Shown: positions 18,191 through 26,967, numbered from the stretch's first letter. The stretch is 64,000 bases of DNA from Calditrichota bacterium (GCA_024278755.1 JAJRSO010000062.1:22886-86885); one strand, 5' to 3'. Numbers and translations: made by a program. The notes: a model not told the origin generated them from the letters alone.

Positions 18191-18209
18191 AAAGTGTACA
18201 TTACACTTT
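18191..18209 (+). promoter_or_regulatory. Perfect inverted repeat before eutN (candidate operator)
   Basis: AAAGTGTA-CAT-TACACTTT has 8-bp arms and a 3-bp centre, and lies 37 bp before the eutN start, after the end of nadD. There is no T-run, so it does not look like a terminator. A repressor or activator site for the eutN-ACT-DUF711 unit is the obvious guess. Confidence 0.45.
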
Positions 18210-18246
18210 ATAGTTTCTGAAATTTGCAGAAAACCCGGAGTTCTTA

Positions 18247-18537
18247 TTGTTTCTCGGAAAAGTGGCCGGATCGGTCTGGTCCACAAAAAAAACGGATAAT
18301 TTAAAGAATCTTCGTTTTTTAATTATTCATCCGATCAACCTGAAAAAAGCCCCGTTAACAGATGTGGTAATTGCCGCAGATATTCTGGGAGCGGGCGTTG
18401 GCGAAACCGTAATTTGCGCGTACGGACACGCCGCCCGCCAGGCGATTTATCCGCAAAACCCCAATGAACTGAGTATTGAGGCAGCCGTTGTGGGTATTGT
18501 GGATCGTATGGATGTGGACGAGCGTTTATTAGACTAA
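18247..18537 (+). CDS. eutN: EutN/CcmL-type microcompartment vertex protein
   Basis: 96 residues from TTG with GGAG six bases upstream. Family marks: LGKVAGSVWSTKK at the start, VVIAADILGAGVGETVICAYGHAAR in the middle and AAVVGIVDRMDV at the end. EutN/CcmL pentamers (PF03319) close the corners of bacterial microcompartments. No BMC-H or BMC-T shell gene is in the window, so the partner shell, if any, is encoded elsewhere. Followed after 49 bp by the ACT-domain gene and then DUF711. Confidence 0.93.
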   Translation: MFLGKVAGSVWSTKKTDNLKNLRFLIIHPINLKKAPLTDVVIAADILGAGVGETVICAYGHAARQAIYPQNPNELSIEAAVVGIVDRMDVDERLLD

Positions 18538-18586
18538 ACACAATTGTGGAAATACTTTTTAAGCACTAAATATAAAGAGATAAAAT

Positions 18587-19036
18587 ATGGCCGATTTAAA
18601 CGAACAGGAAATACGTAAATTAGTGGAAGAAGCGGTTCAACAGCTTGGGAGCAATGTCTCCGGCGAAGCGGTTAATCAGGTTGTACGGGAGGCCGCCGCA
18701 AAAATTAACGTTCCGGTAAATACTTCCGCGCCGCAGCCGCAGATTCAGCCGTCGGCCGTTGGGCAGAACAGAATTATCGTGACCGCTTTCGGCAAAAACC
18801 GCCGGGGGATTTTAGCCGGATTAACCGGCGTCCTGTCTGAAACGGGTTGCGATATTTTAGATCTCAGTCAAAAGCTGTTGCAGGAGTTTTTTACGACCAT
18901 GCTGCTGGTGGATATTAGTGAAAGCAGTTTGCCTTTCGAAGAAATAAAAGCAAAGGTTACCGCCAAAGGAGAAGAACTGGATTTAAAAGTAATCATCCAG
19001 CACGAAGCAATTTTTAACGCAATGCACAGGGTATAA
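18587..19036 (+). CDS. ACT domain protein with N-terminal helical extension
   Basis: 149 residues. The C-terminal part (about 63-149: RIIVTAFGKNRRGILAGLTGVLSETGCDILDLSQ) is an ACT domain of the UPF0237 type, which usually pairs with the DUF711/UPF0210 protein, encoded here one base later. The first 40 residues (NEQEIRKLVEEAVQQLG, then a second helix) and a Pro/Gln linker are an extra part not needed for the ACT fold. They resemble in style the amphipathic helix plus linker that targets cargo to microcompartments; with eutN just upstream this is worth testing but is inference. The ligand is unknown. Confidence 0.87.
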   Translation: MADLNEQEIRKLVEEAVQQLGSNVSGEAVNQVVREAAAKINVPVNTSAPQPQIQPSAVGQNRIIVTAFGKNRRGILAGLTGVLSETGCDILDLSQKLLQEFFTTMLLVDISESSLPFEEIKAKVTAKGEELDLKVIIQHEAIFNAMHRV

Positions 19037-19037
19037 A

Positions 19038-20402
19038 ATGCCAATCGCTCTCGAAGAAATTCTGGAAACAATACGTATGACGGAAGTGGAGCATTTTGAT
19101 ATCCGCACCGTCACTATGGGCATTAATCTGCTGGATTGCAGAAGTGATGACCTGAAACGGATGAAAACAAATATATATGATAAAATTATGCGCACCGCAG
19201 CCGAACATGTAGCCACGGCGCAAAAAGTGGAATCGGATTACGGTATTTCCATTGCCAATAAACGCATCTCCATCACCCCTATGGCCATCGTTGCCGACGG
19301 GCACTATCCTGAAGATTTTATTGAATTGGCGAAAGTGCTGGATCGGGCCGGCGACGAGCTGGGTATCGATTATCTTGGCGGCTTTTCCGCGCTGGTGCAA
19401 AAAGGATTTACCATGGGCGACCGCAGCCTGATAAAAGCCATTCCCGAAGCGTTGGCTTCGACAAAACATATCTGCTCTTCGGTAAATGTGGCTTCCACCA
19501 AAGCCGGAATCAATATGGACGCCGTAAAAATGATGGGCGAAACCGTTAAGCTGACGGCGGAAAAAACGGCCGACCGGGATGCCATTGGCTGTGCAAAACT
19601 GGTCGTGTTCGCCAACGTTCCCGAGGATAATCCTTTTATTGCCGGCGCTTTTCATGGCGTTTCCGAACCGGATGTGGTGATAAATGTAGGTATTTCCGGT
19701 CCGGGGGTTATCCTGCGCGCCGTAAAAGAGGCGCCAAATGATTTGGACTTTTCACAACTCGGCGAACGCATTAAAAATATGGCGTTTAAAATTACTCGTG
19801 CCGGCGAATTTATCGGTAAAAAAGTAGCTGCTATGCAAAGCATTCCCTATGGTATTGTAGATATTTCTCTGGCGCCAACGCCGCTACCCGGCGATAGTGT
19901 GGCCGATATTCTAAAAGCCATGGGGCTCGAAGATGTGGGCGCCACCGGAACAACAGCGGCCCTGGCTCTGCTGAATGATTCGGTGAAACGCGGAGGATTG
20001 ATGGCCTCATCGCATGTGGGCGGAATGAGCGGCGCTTTCATTCCGGTTTCGGAAGATGAAGGAATGATTAATGCGGCTCAGAAAGGGCATATTTCTCTTG
20101 AAAAATTAGAAGCCATGACCAGCGTTTGCAGTGTGGGGATTGATATGGCAGCAATTCCGGGCCGTACACCCGCTTCGGTTATTTCCGGTTTAATTGCCGA
20201 CGAATGTGCCATTGGGATGACCAATAATAAAACGACGGCGGTACGCATTATTCCGGTACCGGGTAAAGAAGCGGGTGATATAGTGGATTACGGCGGTTTG
20301 CTGGGCGCCGCGCCCATTATGCCAATTTCCCAGTTAAATAACAGTATCTTTGTAGATCGCGGAGGGCGTTTACCTCCGCCTACCAAGGGAATTAATAATT
20401 AA
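19038..20402 (+). CDS. DUF711 (UPF0210, PFL-fold) family protein
   Basis: 454 residues, the full family length. Recognisable stretches are IRMTEVEHFDIRTVTMGINLLDC, DYLGGFSALVQKG, FHGVSEPDVVINVGISGPGV and the end GAAPIMPISQLNNSIFVDRGGRLPPPTKG. The family has a pyruvate-formate-lyase-like fold and forms a conserved gene pair with the ACT protein upstream; no reaction is established that I know of. One base separates the two genes, so they are co-translated. Confidence 0.92.
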   Translation: MPIALEEILETIRMTEVEHFDIRTVTMGINLLDCRSDDLKRMKTNIYDKIMRTAAEHVATAQKVESDYGISIANKRISITPMAIVADGHYPEDFIELAKVLDRAGDELGIDYLGGFSALVQKGFTMGDRSLIKAIPEALASTKHICSSVNVASTKAGINMDAVKMMGETVKLTAEKTADRDAIGCAKLVVFANVPEDNPFIAGAFHGVSEPDVVINVGISGPGVILRAVKEAPNDLDFSQLGERIKNMAFKITRAGEFIGKKVAAMQSIPYGIVDISLAPTPLPGDSVADILKAMGLEDVGATGTTAALALLNDSVKRGGLMASSHVGGMSGAFIPVSEDEGMINAAQKGHISLEKLEAMTSVCSVGIDMAAIPGRTPASVISGLIADECAIGMTNNKTTAVRIIPVPGKEAGDIVDYGGLLGAAPIMPISQLNNSIFVDRGGRLPPPTKGINN

Positions 20403-20527
20403 ACTAACAACATTCTCCAAAATTATTGTATAGAGAGATTTATTTAAGGGCTTCCCTTCTCCGGTTTTTTTAGATTGAAGCCATTTTAACTTCAATTTTG
20501 GATAGGATAGTTAAAAAAAAGATATAT

Positions 20528-21388
20528 ATGGAACGTAAAATTAAAATTGCCGCCGCCCAGATCAATTGTAAACTGGCCGATATCGACGCCAATCTTGAAA
20601 AACACTATGCGTTGATAGAAGAAGCAATTAACCAAAAATGCAATCTGATTCAGTTTCCGGAATTATCGCTCACGGGCTATTCCTTAAAAGATGCCGTTTT
20701 CGATACGGCTTTAATGGATTCGGATACAAAATGGAACCATCTGAAAGAGCTGAGTAAACATATTTCCATTGTCATGGGCGGAGTGGAACTCAATAAACGT
20801 TTCGAAATTTATAATTCTCTTTTCTATTTTGAAGATGGAAGATTGCTATCCAAACACCGTAAAGTCTATCTCCCAACCTATGGACTCTTCGAAGAAAAAC
20901 GCTATTTCAGTGCGGGTAACCGCTTCCGAGCATTTGACACCAAATGGGGGCGATTGGGACTACTGATCTGCGAAGATATGTGGCATCCCACATCGGGCGT
21001 TATTCTGGCACAAGATGGCGCTTCCATTCTTCTTGTGTCTTCGGCGGGAATTTCACGGGGAATGGATAGCGAATCCCGGCCCGAAAATGTGCAGGATTGG
21101 GAAGCGCTGAATCGTTCGCTTTCCATTCAGACGACTTCTTATATGGTATTTGTTAATCGCACCGGGGTGGAAGACGGTTTAACATTTTGGGGCGGGTCGG
21201 AATTGATCGATCCGTACGGCCGGCGTTTGGGGAAAGCCGCCTATTTTAAAGAAGAATTGCTGGTGCAAGAGATCGATTTCTTAAAACTGAAACATGCCCG
21301 TATCAATACCACGCTTTTAAGTGATGAAAAACTTACTATTGTAATAGACGAATTAAACAGAATCCGAACGGATCGTATAAATTACTGA
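20528..21388 (+). CDS. Carbon-nitrogen hydrolase (nitrilase superfamily)
   Basis: 286 residues from the ATG at 20528; an in-frame TTG at 20498 would add ten residues, and neither has a strong ribosome site. The Glu-Lys-Cys triad is visible: FPELSLTGYS, KHRKVYLPTYG and LLICEDMWHP. The sequence resembles the glutaminase half of NAD synthetase and related amidases, but there is no synthetase domain. It releases ammonia from some amide or nitrile; the substrate is not clear. 140 bp before accB. Confidence 0.9.
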   Translation: MERKIKIAAAQINCKLADIDANLEKHYALIEEAINQKCNLIQFPELSLTGYSLKDAVFDTALMDSDTKWNHLKELSKHISIVMGGVELNKRFEIYNSLFYFEDGRLLSKHRKVYLPTYGLFEEKRYFSAGNRFRAFDTKWGRLGLLICEDMWHPTSGVILAQDGASILLVSSAGISRGMDSESRPENVQDWEALNRSLSIQTTSYMVFVNRTGVEDGLTFWGGSELIDPYGRRLGKAAYFKEELLVQEIDFLKLKHARINTTLLSDEKLTIVIDELNRIRTDRINY

Positions 21389-21530
21389 TTGTCAAAGTTT
21401 GGAAAAATAATTTTTGCACGAAGAGGGTAAAACACATAAATTTCGAAGATAGCTGTATAGGCGGCTGTCTCTGAAAAAGAATTTAATCAGGCATAAGATA
21501 CCGCGCTCCGAAAAACAACCTGGAGGAAAG

Positions 21531-22022
21531 ATGGAACTAAAAGAAATAAAACAATTAGTGAAAATGGTAGAAACTTCCGATATCAGTGAAGTTGAGATAG
21601 AAGAAGAAGGCCGCAAAATTAGAATTACAAAGCGTTTTCCTTCGTCCAATGGTGAAGTACACTTTGTCTCCGCCCCACAGGCAGCGGCTATGCCTCCAGT
21701 GCAAATGGCTCCGCAGACCATGCCCGCCGCTCTTCCGGCAGAACCGGCTGCGCCTGCAGCAGAAGCGCCAAAGGCCGATAATTTGATAGAGGTACGTTCT
21801 CCGATGGTGGGAACCTTTTATGCCGCACCCTCTCCGGATGCCGATCCGTATACTTCAGCCGGCAGCTCCGTATCGGTTGGGCAAACGTTGTGCATTATTG
21901 AAGCAATGAAATTAATGAATGAAATAGAATCTGAAGTTTCGGGGAAGATTAAAGAAATTTTAGTTCAGAATGCACAGCCGGTTGAATACAACCAGGTTCT
22001 GTTCCTTATTGAAAAATCCTGA
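21531..22022 (+). CDS. accB: Biotin carboxyl carrier protein of acetyl-CoA carboxylase
   Basis: 163 residues. An N-terminal helical region ([25 protein letters not shown]), an Ala/Pro-rich linker (about 47-82) and the biotinyl domain with EAMKLMNE, Lys127 being the biotin site. It shuttles CO2 from AccC to the carboxyltransferase in fatty acid synthesis. A strong ribosome site (CTGGAGGAAAG) stands in front. BirA at 4578 should load it. Confidence 0.96.
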   Translation: MELKEIKQLVKMVETSDISEVEIEEEGRKIRITKRFPSSNGEVHFVSAPQAAAMPPVQMAPQTMPAALPAEPAAPAAEAPKADNLIEVRSPMVGTFYAAPSPDADPYTSAGSSVSVGQTLCIIEAMKLMNEIESEVSGKIKEILVQNAQPVEYNQVLFLIEKS

Positions 22023-22098
22023 TAAATCATTTTTATATAGCCAGATGATGGGGCTCCGCCCCGTTTCTTTCCTCTGCTTTATTTTATAAGGAGGCTTT

Positions 22099-23445
22099 TT
22101 GTTTAAAAAGGTTTTAATCGCAAATAGAAGTGAAATTGCCCTGCGCATTATCCGCGCCTGCAAAGAGCTGGGCGTCGCCACGGTTGCCGTTCACTCCGAA
22201 GCAGACAGCGAATCGCTGCATGTCCGTTTTGCCGATGAGGCCGTGTGTATCGGTCCGGCGGCAAGCGCCGAAAGTTATCTGGATCCGCGGCGAATAATTG
22301 CAGCGGCAGAAATTACCGGAGCAGACGCCATCCATCCGGGCTACGGCTTTTTAGCAGAAAATGCCGAGTTTGCCGAAATGTGTCTTGACAGCGGCATTAA
22401 GTTTATTGGCCCTACACCGGATATGATTCGTCAGATGGGTAATAAAGCCAAGGCAAAAGAATTGATGATAAACGCCGGCGTTCCGGTGGTTCCCGGAAGC
22501 GAAGGAGTGTTATCCAATAGTGATGAAGGACTTAAATTAGCCGAAGAAATTGGCTACCCCGTTATTTTAAAAGCAGTTTCCGGTGGCGGCGGACGCGGGA
22601 TGCGAATCGTTAATAATAGTGAAGAATTTGAAATGAACTACCAGATGGCCCAGGCAGAAGCGCAGGGCGCCTTTGGTGATCCGGATATGTATCTGGAGAA
22701 ATATATTCTAAATCCCCGCCATATCGAAATTCAGTTAATGGCCGATCAATATGGTAATGCCGTTTATCTCGGCGAACGGGAATGCAGTATTCAGCGTCGT
22801 CATCAGAAGCTGCTCGAAGAATCTCCAAGCAGTGTGGTCGATGAAAATCTGCGGCGTAAAATGGGCGCTGTTTCGGTTGAAGGCGCTCTGAAAATCGGTT
22901 ATGAAGGCGCGGGTACCATTGAGTTTTTACTGGATTCCGATCATAATTTTTATTTTATGGAAATGAATACACGGATTCAGGTAGAGCATCCGGTGACGGA
23001 AATGGTTTCGAACCAGGATTTGCTGAAGGATCAAATCCGTGTTGCGGCCGGTGAAAAACTGGGATACACCCAGGAGAATATCCGGCTGGAAGGACATGCC
23101 ATCGAATGCCGCATTAACGCAGAAGACGGTGAACGGAATTTTATGCCCAGCCCGGGTGAAATTAAAAGTTTTAATGTCCCCGGCGGGCCCGGGATACGTG
23201 TTGATACGCATGCCTACGGACATTATCATATTCCGCCCTATTATGATTCACTGGTCGCAAAGCTGATTACGTACGGAAAAACACGGGAAGAAGCACTGGC
23301 GCGAATGAATCGAGCGTTGGATGAATTTATTATTGAAGGAATAAAAACAACCATTCCGTTTCATAAAAAACTAATTGCGCATCCTGATTTTATTTCCGGA
23401 AATTTTGATACCGGATTTCTTGACAGGGTTGATTTAACAAAATAA
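22099..23445 (+). CDS. accC: Biotin carboxylase subunit of acetyl-CoA carboxylase
   Basis: 448 residues from TTG behind [29 protein letters not shown] at the N-terminus, the ATP-grasp glycine loop [11 protein letters not shown], the EKYI..PRHIEIQ block, [17 protein letters not shown], and the catalytic FLLD...[18 protein letters not shown] region are all present. It carboxylates the biotin on AccB with bicarbonate and ATP. accA and accD are not in the window. Confidence 0.97.
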   Translation: MFKKVLIANRSEIALRIIRACKELGVATVAVHSEADSESLHVRFADEAVCIGPAASAESYLDPRRIIAAAEITGADAIHPGYGFLAENAEFAEMCLDSGIKFIGPTPDMIRQMGNKAKAKELMINAGVPVVPGSEGVLSNSDEGLKLAEEIGYPVILKAVSGGGGRGMRIVNNSEEFEMNYQMAQAEAQGAFGDPDMYLEKYILNPRHIEIQLMADQYGNAVYLGERECSIQRRHQKLLEESPSSVVDENLRRKMGAVSVEGALKIGYEGAGTIEFLLDSDHNFYFMEMNTRIQVEHPVTEMVSNQDLLKDQIRVAAGEKLGYTQENIRLEGHAIECRINAEDGERNFMPSPGEIKSFNVPGGPGIRVDTHAYGHYHIPPYYDSLVAKLITYGKTREEALARMNRALDEFIIEGIKTTIPFHKKLIAHPDFISGNFDTGFLDRVDLTK

Positions 23446-23469
23446 ATATTTTGAAAAGCGGAGGTCTTA

Positions 23470-23847
23470 ATGAACGTACCTGCAGAACTCAAATATACCA
23501 GCGACCACGAGTGGGTTAAAGTGGAAGGCGATTTGGCGACCATCGGTATTACCGACTATGCTCAGGGCGAGCTGGGCGATGTGGTTTTTGTGGAACTGCC
23601 TGAACCGGGCACAGAAATAAATAAAGGGGAAAGCTTTGGCACTATCGAAGCGGTAAAAGCAGTTGCGGATTTGTTTTCGCCTGCCTCCGGAGAAATAACC
23701 GAGTTGAATGAAGCGCTGGAAGATGCGCCGGAAACGGTTAATCAAGACCCGTACAATGACGGCTGGATGGTTAAGGTTAAATTAAACGATCCTTCCGAAC
23801 TGGACGAACTGATGGATGCCGCTGCCTACGAACAGCATATTTCTTAA
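23470..23847 (+). CDS. gcvH: Glycine cleavage system H protein
   Basis: 125 residues. [36 protein letters not shown] and the lipoyl site [19 protein letters not shown] block (Lys63) identify H protein, which carries the aminomethyl group from P to T protein. It follows accC by 24 bp with GGAGG in front, so the biotin- and lipoyl-carrier genes share a transcript. gcvT and gcvP are not here. A stand-alone H protein can also serve in lipoate supply. Confidence 0.95.
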   Translation: MNVPAELKYTSDHEWVKVEGDLATIGITDYAQGELGDVVFVELPEPGTEINKGESFGTIEAVKAVADLFSPASGEITELNEALEDAPETVNQDPYNDGWMVKVKLNDPSELDELMDAAAYEQHIS

Positions 23848-23873
23848 TCAACCACTTTTTAGAGGTATAACCG

Positions 23874-23899
23874 GGGATGCGTATTTGCATCCCTTTTTT
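23874..23899 (+). terminator. Terminator of accB-accC-gcvH
   Basis: GGGATGC (23874-23880) pairs with GCATCCC (23887-23893), followed by a T-run. Confidence 0.85.
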
Positions 23900-23937
23900 T
23901 ATTTATTCTACCCGCGCAAAATAACATAGTATTTTAA

Positions 23938-24000
23938 ATTCTAAAGTACAAATAACAAAAACCACCTTGCAGATGTTTGTTTGAAATTTAGAAGTTGGTA
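23938..24000 (-). repeat. Dispersed repeat family A, copy 1
   Basis: Begins TTCTAAAG and ends TTTAGAAG, with the core CACCTTGCAGATG. Its reverse complement aligns with 59889-59945 (TTCTAAAATTTAAACATACC, CTGCAAGG) and 53262-53322. It lies in the 680-bp non-coding stretch between gcvH and trpR; 24001-24150 shows nothing else. Confidence 0.55.
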
Positions 24001-24154
24001 TTTCTTAAAGTTTACATAGAAATTTAAGGGAGTACTTATTTTCGGTCTTTACTGCCAGAAAGCTGATGCAATAAAAATTACGGAGAACAGGGAACTGAAA
24101 GAAAAAACAATAGCTCTATTGGCCATACGTATGCTCTAATTTTAAAAATATCGA

Positions 24155-24300
24155 TACCGGCTTTCACGGCAATACAGCGTTTTTTTAATCCCATCCGGAT
24201 GTTTTTTTAGTCCCAATCTCTGGGGCGTGATAAAGAAGCAAACCATTCCGGCTACCTCGTTGAATCCATAAATCGGTATTTTTAACTTATCACGGTGCTG
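24155..24300 (+). repeat. Dispersed repeat families B (weak) and C, copy 2
   Basis: ACCGGCTTTCACGGCAATAC followed by a T-run (24155-24186) is a degenerate B unit; from 24188 the sequence follows the C copy after glnA (CCCATCCGG, GATAAAGAAGCAAACC, CTCGTTGAATC, CGGTATTTTTAAC). B and C modules thus occur in tandem here and in part at 27040-27120 and 53657-53740. Confidence 0.5.
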
Positions 24301-24462
24301 TTCATTGAAATTACATTAAAAGCGTTCGCGTTAATTTATGAGCCTTTTTCAGCGTATAAATCGTCAAACCTGTATTTCATGTCATGTTTTTATAGATGAA
24401 ACATAAAAAACAGGAGTTGGCACTGTCCCTTATTTTCAAAGAAATAAAAACAGCCTCTGTTA

Positions 24463-24511
24463 TTGATTTCAGTCACACTTTTATATGTAAAATGTTTCTA
24501 TATATAGAAAC
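24463..24511 (+). promoter_or_regulatory. trpR promoter region with perfect 18-bp palindrome
   Basis: GTTTCTATATATAGAAAC (24494-24511) is a perfect palindrome that ends 17 bp before the trpR ATG. A possible -35 (TTGATT, 24463) and -10 (TAAAAT, 24488, 19-bp spacer) place it at the transcription start, where a repressor would block. Autoregulation by TrpR is the natural reading but is inferred. Confidence 0.55.
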
Positions 24512-24528
24512 AAGAAAAACGGAGCGCT

Positions 24529-24798
24529 ATGGAAACCAATATTGATCAAATTGCACACTATCTTTCTAAAACCGAAGATGCAAATAAAATACGTGTGTTT
24601 TTGGAAGAACTTTTTACGCCTGCCGAAATAAAAGATATTGCCAATCGCTGGCAGATTGTCAAATTGCTGCAAAGGGGAAAAACACAACGTAAAATCGCAG
24701 CAGAACTGCATGTGAGTTTATGTAAAATTACACGTGGTTCCAAAGAGCTTAAAAAGAAAGGCTCCGTTTTAAAAGAAGCTATTACATTAATGGAATAA
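24529..24798 (+). CDS. trpR: TrpR-family transcriptional regulator
   Basis: 89 residues, somewhat shorter than E. coli TrpR (about 108), lacking part of the N-terminal arm. The helix-turn-helix reads [29 protein letters not shown] with the ITRGS signature of the Trp repressor. The position matching the indole-binding Arg in the first half (E. coli VRIVEELL) appears to be Gln here (WQIVKLL), so the effector could differ. YerC/YecD relatives share the fold. It is followed by trpB2 after 22 bp and preceded by a palindrome. Confidence 0.88.
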   Translation: METNIDQIAHYLSKTEDANKIRVFLEELFTPAEIKDIANRWQIVKLLQRGKTQRKIAAELHVSLCKITRGSKELKKKGSVLKEAITLME

Positions 24799-24820
24799 TT
24801 CATTAAAAAAGGAGAGATGC

Positions 24821-26185
24821 ATGCGTACAAAAATTTTATTAAACGAAGATGAAATTCCCCGGCAATGGTATAATCTAGCAGCCGACTTACCAACGCCAAT
24901 GGCGCCGCCGCTGGGACCGGACGGAAAGCCCATTAGCCCGGAAATGCTGGCTCCGGTTTTTCCTATGAATCTGATAGAGCAGGAGGTAAGTCAGGAACGT
25001 TGGATTGATATTCCGGAAGAAGTGTTACAGCTACTATATCGCTGGCGGCCGGCTCCGTTGGTACGAGCGCATGCTTTGGAAAAAGCGCTGGGAACGCCGG
25101 CCCGGATTTATTATAAAAACGAAAGTGTTTCTCCGGCGGGAAGTCATAAACCAAACACGGCTATTCCGCAGGCCTGGTACAATAAAGAGTTTGGCATAAA
25201 AAAACTAACCACCGAAACCGGGGCCGGGCAATGGGGAAGCGCCCTCTCTTTTGCAGGCGCTCTGATAGGGCTGGAAATTAAAGTGTATATGGTGCGCATC
25301 AGTTTCGATCAAAAGCCGTTCCGAAAAGTGATGATGGAAACCTGGGGCGGTAAATGTATTCCCAGTCCGAGTAACCAAACGCAGGCCGGGCGGGATGTGC
25401 TGGCAAAGGATCCCGATACGCCGGGAAGTCTTGGTATTGCAATAAGCGAAGCCATCGAAGAGGCTGTAACCGATCCCAAGGGCGAAACTCGTTATGCGCT
25501 GGGCAGTGTTCTTAATCATGTGATGCTCCATCAAACCATTATCGGTTTGGAAGCGAAAAAACAGCTGGAGAAAGCCGGTGAGAAAAATGTGGATGTGGTA
25601 ATTGGCTGTGCCGGCGGGGGCAGTAATTTTGCCGGATTGTCATTTCCATTTATTCATGATAAAATTAACGGCGCCGATATTGATATTATTGCCGTGGAAC
25701 CCGCTTCTTGTCCCACCATGACCCGTGCGCCGTTTGCATATGACCACGGAGATGTGGCAAAAATGACGCCGCTTTTGCCCATGCATTCACTGGGACACAC
25801 ATTTGTTCCTGCGCCTATCCATGCCGGCGGTTTGCGATACCACGGAATTGCGCCGTTGGTTAGTGCGGCAATAAATGATAATTTGATCCGGGCAGAATCG
25901 CTGCACCAATTGGAATGCTACCAGGCAGCCGTAACATTTGCCCGCACCGAGGGGATTATTATCGCTCCGGAAACAAGCCATGCGGTTGCTTCTGCCATTC
26001 GCGAAGCGAATAAGGCCAAAGATGAGGGGGCTGAAAAAGTGATCGTGTTTAATCTAAGCGGTCACGGACTGATGGATCTGCTGGGGTACCAAAAGTTTTT
26101 TGCCGGAGAGCTGCATGATTATGCCATGCCCGAAGAAGAACTGCAAAAAACGGTTGCACAACTTGCAGATTATCCGAAACCATAA
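24821..26185 (+). CDS. trpB: TrpB2-type tryptophan synthase beta chain
   Basis: 454 residues, about 50 longer than the common TrpB1; the N-terminal extension ([27 protein letters not shown]) is the mark of the TrpB2 branch. The PLP lysine lies in [11 protein letters not shown], with [12 protein letters not shown] and the glycine-rich phosphate loop [12 protein letters not shown]. TrpB2 makes tryptophan from indole and serine, often without TrpA. With no trpA next to it and TrpR upstream, an indole-salvage role under Trp control is plausible. Confidence 0.93.
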   Translation: MRTKILLNEDEIPRQWYNLAADLPTPMAPPLGPDGKPISPEMLAPVFPMNLIEQEVSQERWIDIPEEVLQLLYRWRPAPLVRAHALEKALGTPARIYYKNESVSPAGSHKPNTAIPQAWYNKEFGIKKLTTETGAGQWGSALSFAGALIGLEIKVYMVRISFDQKPFRKVMMETWGGKCIPSPSNQTQAGRDVLAKDPDTPGSLGIAISEAIEEAVTDPKGETRYALGSVLNHVMLHQTIIGLEAKKQLEKAGEKNVDVVIGCAGGGSNFAGLSFPFIHDKINGADIDIIAVEPASCPTMTRAPFAYDHGDVAKMTPLLPMHSLGHTFVPAPIHAGGLRYHGIAPLVSAAINDNLIRAESLHQLECYQAAVTFARTEGIIIAPETSHAVASAIREANKAKDEGAEKVIVFNLSGHGLMDLLGYQKFFAGELHDYAMPEEELQKTVAQLADYPKP

Positions 26186-26189
26186 TTTA

Positions 26190-26308
26190 AATCCAACCCG
26201 GGGGAGTTTCCTTTCATACTCCAGCCGGTTCGAAATAAGTATTCAGGTCCCTACGGATAGCTCGTTGCATCGATAAACCGGTGTTTTTATCTTGCGGCGG
26301 GGATTAAT
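26190..26308 (+). repeat. Dispersed repeat family C, copy 3 (degenerate)
   Basis: Shares AGCTCGTTGCATCGATAAAC and CGGTGTTTTTA with copies at 1932-2040 and 24188-24300; the first half differs more and carries its own stem GGAGT...ACTCC. Confidence 0.35.
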
Positions 26309-26369
26309 TATTTAAACGACAATTCTGCGGGGTAAAATTACTCCGTGGAATTGTTTATAAGGTAAAAAA

Positions 26370-26636
26370 ATGCTGGAACAATATGATTCGGAACAGGGGT
26401 ATTGCCGTAAACTCGGGCATCATTTGAATTTTCAATATTGCCGGACGGAACGAAACGGAAAACCCTGTATTAAAATTTTTGATTGCTGGTTCGAAAAATT
26501 TGATATAAAAACATTTATGCGCGAAAATTTTACGTCAGAAGAAATTGAGGCGCTAAACAGCGCTACCCCGCCAAAAACCAATACTCTTTTGAATCTGATC
26601 CAACAAGCTAAGAATCGTCAGAAACGCGGCAATTAA
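26370..26636 (+). CDS. Small Cys-containing conserved-looking protein
   Basis: 88 residues. The N-terminal half holds five Cys and two His: YCRKLGHHLNFQYCRTERNGKPC, then FDCWFEKFDI. The spacing (C-x4-HH-x5-C ... C ... C) suggests a small metal-binding fold. The C-terminal 40 residues are helical and polar. A ribosome site AAGGT lies before the ATG. I do not recognise a named family, and there is no operon partner. Confidence 0.65.
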   Translation: MLEQYDSEQGYCRKLGHHLNFQYCRTERNGKPCIKIFDCWFEKFDIKTFMRENFTSEEIEALNSATPPKTNTLLNLIQQAKNRQKRGN

Positions 26637-26637
26637 A

Positions 26638-26725
26638 ACTCTAAATACTAAAGTATAAATAATAAAAATCAAACAAATATCAAACAAAAATCATCTTGCG
26701 ATGCACGTTTAAATTTTAGAATTTG
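26638..26725 (-). repeat. Dispersed repeat family A, copy 2
   Basis: AAACAAAAATCATCTTGCGATG followed by CACGTTTAAATTTTAGAAT is the reverse complement of the family A pattern seen at 53262 and 59889. It directly follows the stop of the small Cys gene and directly precedes the MITE-like element. Confidence 0.5.
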
Positions 26726-26750
26726 GCCATTATTTGTTATTTGAGGTCAT

Positions 26751-26967
26751 TAGTGTCCGGTTAAAAAATAACAAGTGTCTGGAGATTCTGTAATTCCAGG
26801 AAATTAAGGGAAATACGAATTAATAGGACTCGATTCGGAACCCACCCCCATCCCCCTCCCTTGAAGCGTCAAGGGAGGGGACGAATCCCGTGAAATCGGG
26901 GCTCGGGGGAGAGTTTTTAAAATAATCTCTTTAACAAAGCAAATTTTCTAAATTAAACCGGACACTA
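26751..26967. mobile_element. MITE-like element with terminal inverted repeats
   Basis: TAGTGTCCGGTT at 26751-26762 is matched exactly in reverse at 26956-26967 (AACCGGACACTA), about 217 bp overall. TA at each end could be a mariner/IS630-type target duplication, though ATT...ATT is also possible. A further partial copy (AGTGTCTGG) lies inside near 26774. There is no open frame of use; a GC-rich inner block (CCCTCCCTTGA..TCAAGGGAGGGG) forms a hairpin at about 26854-26880. Looks like a non-autonomous transposon moved by an IS elsewhere in the genome. Confidence 0.7.
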
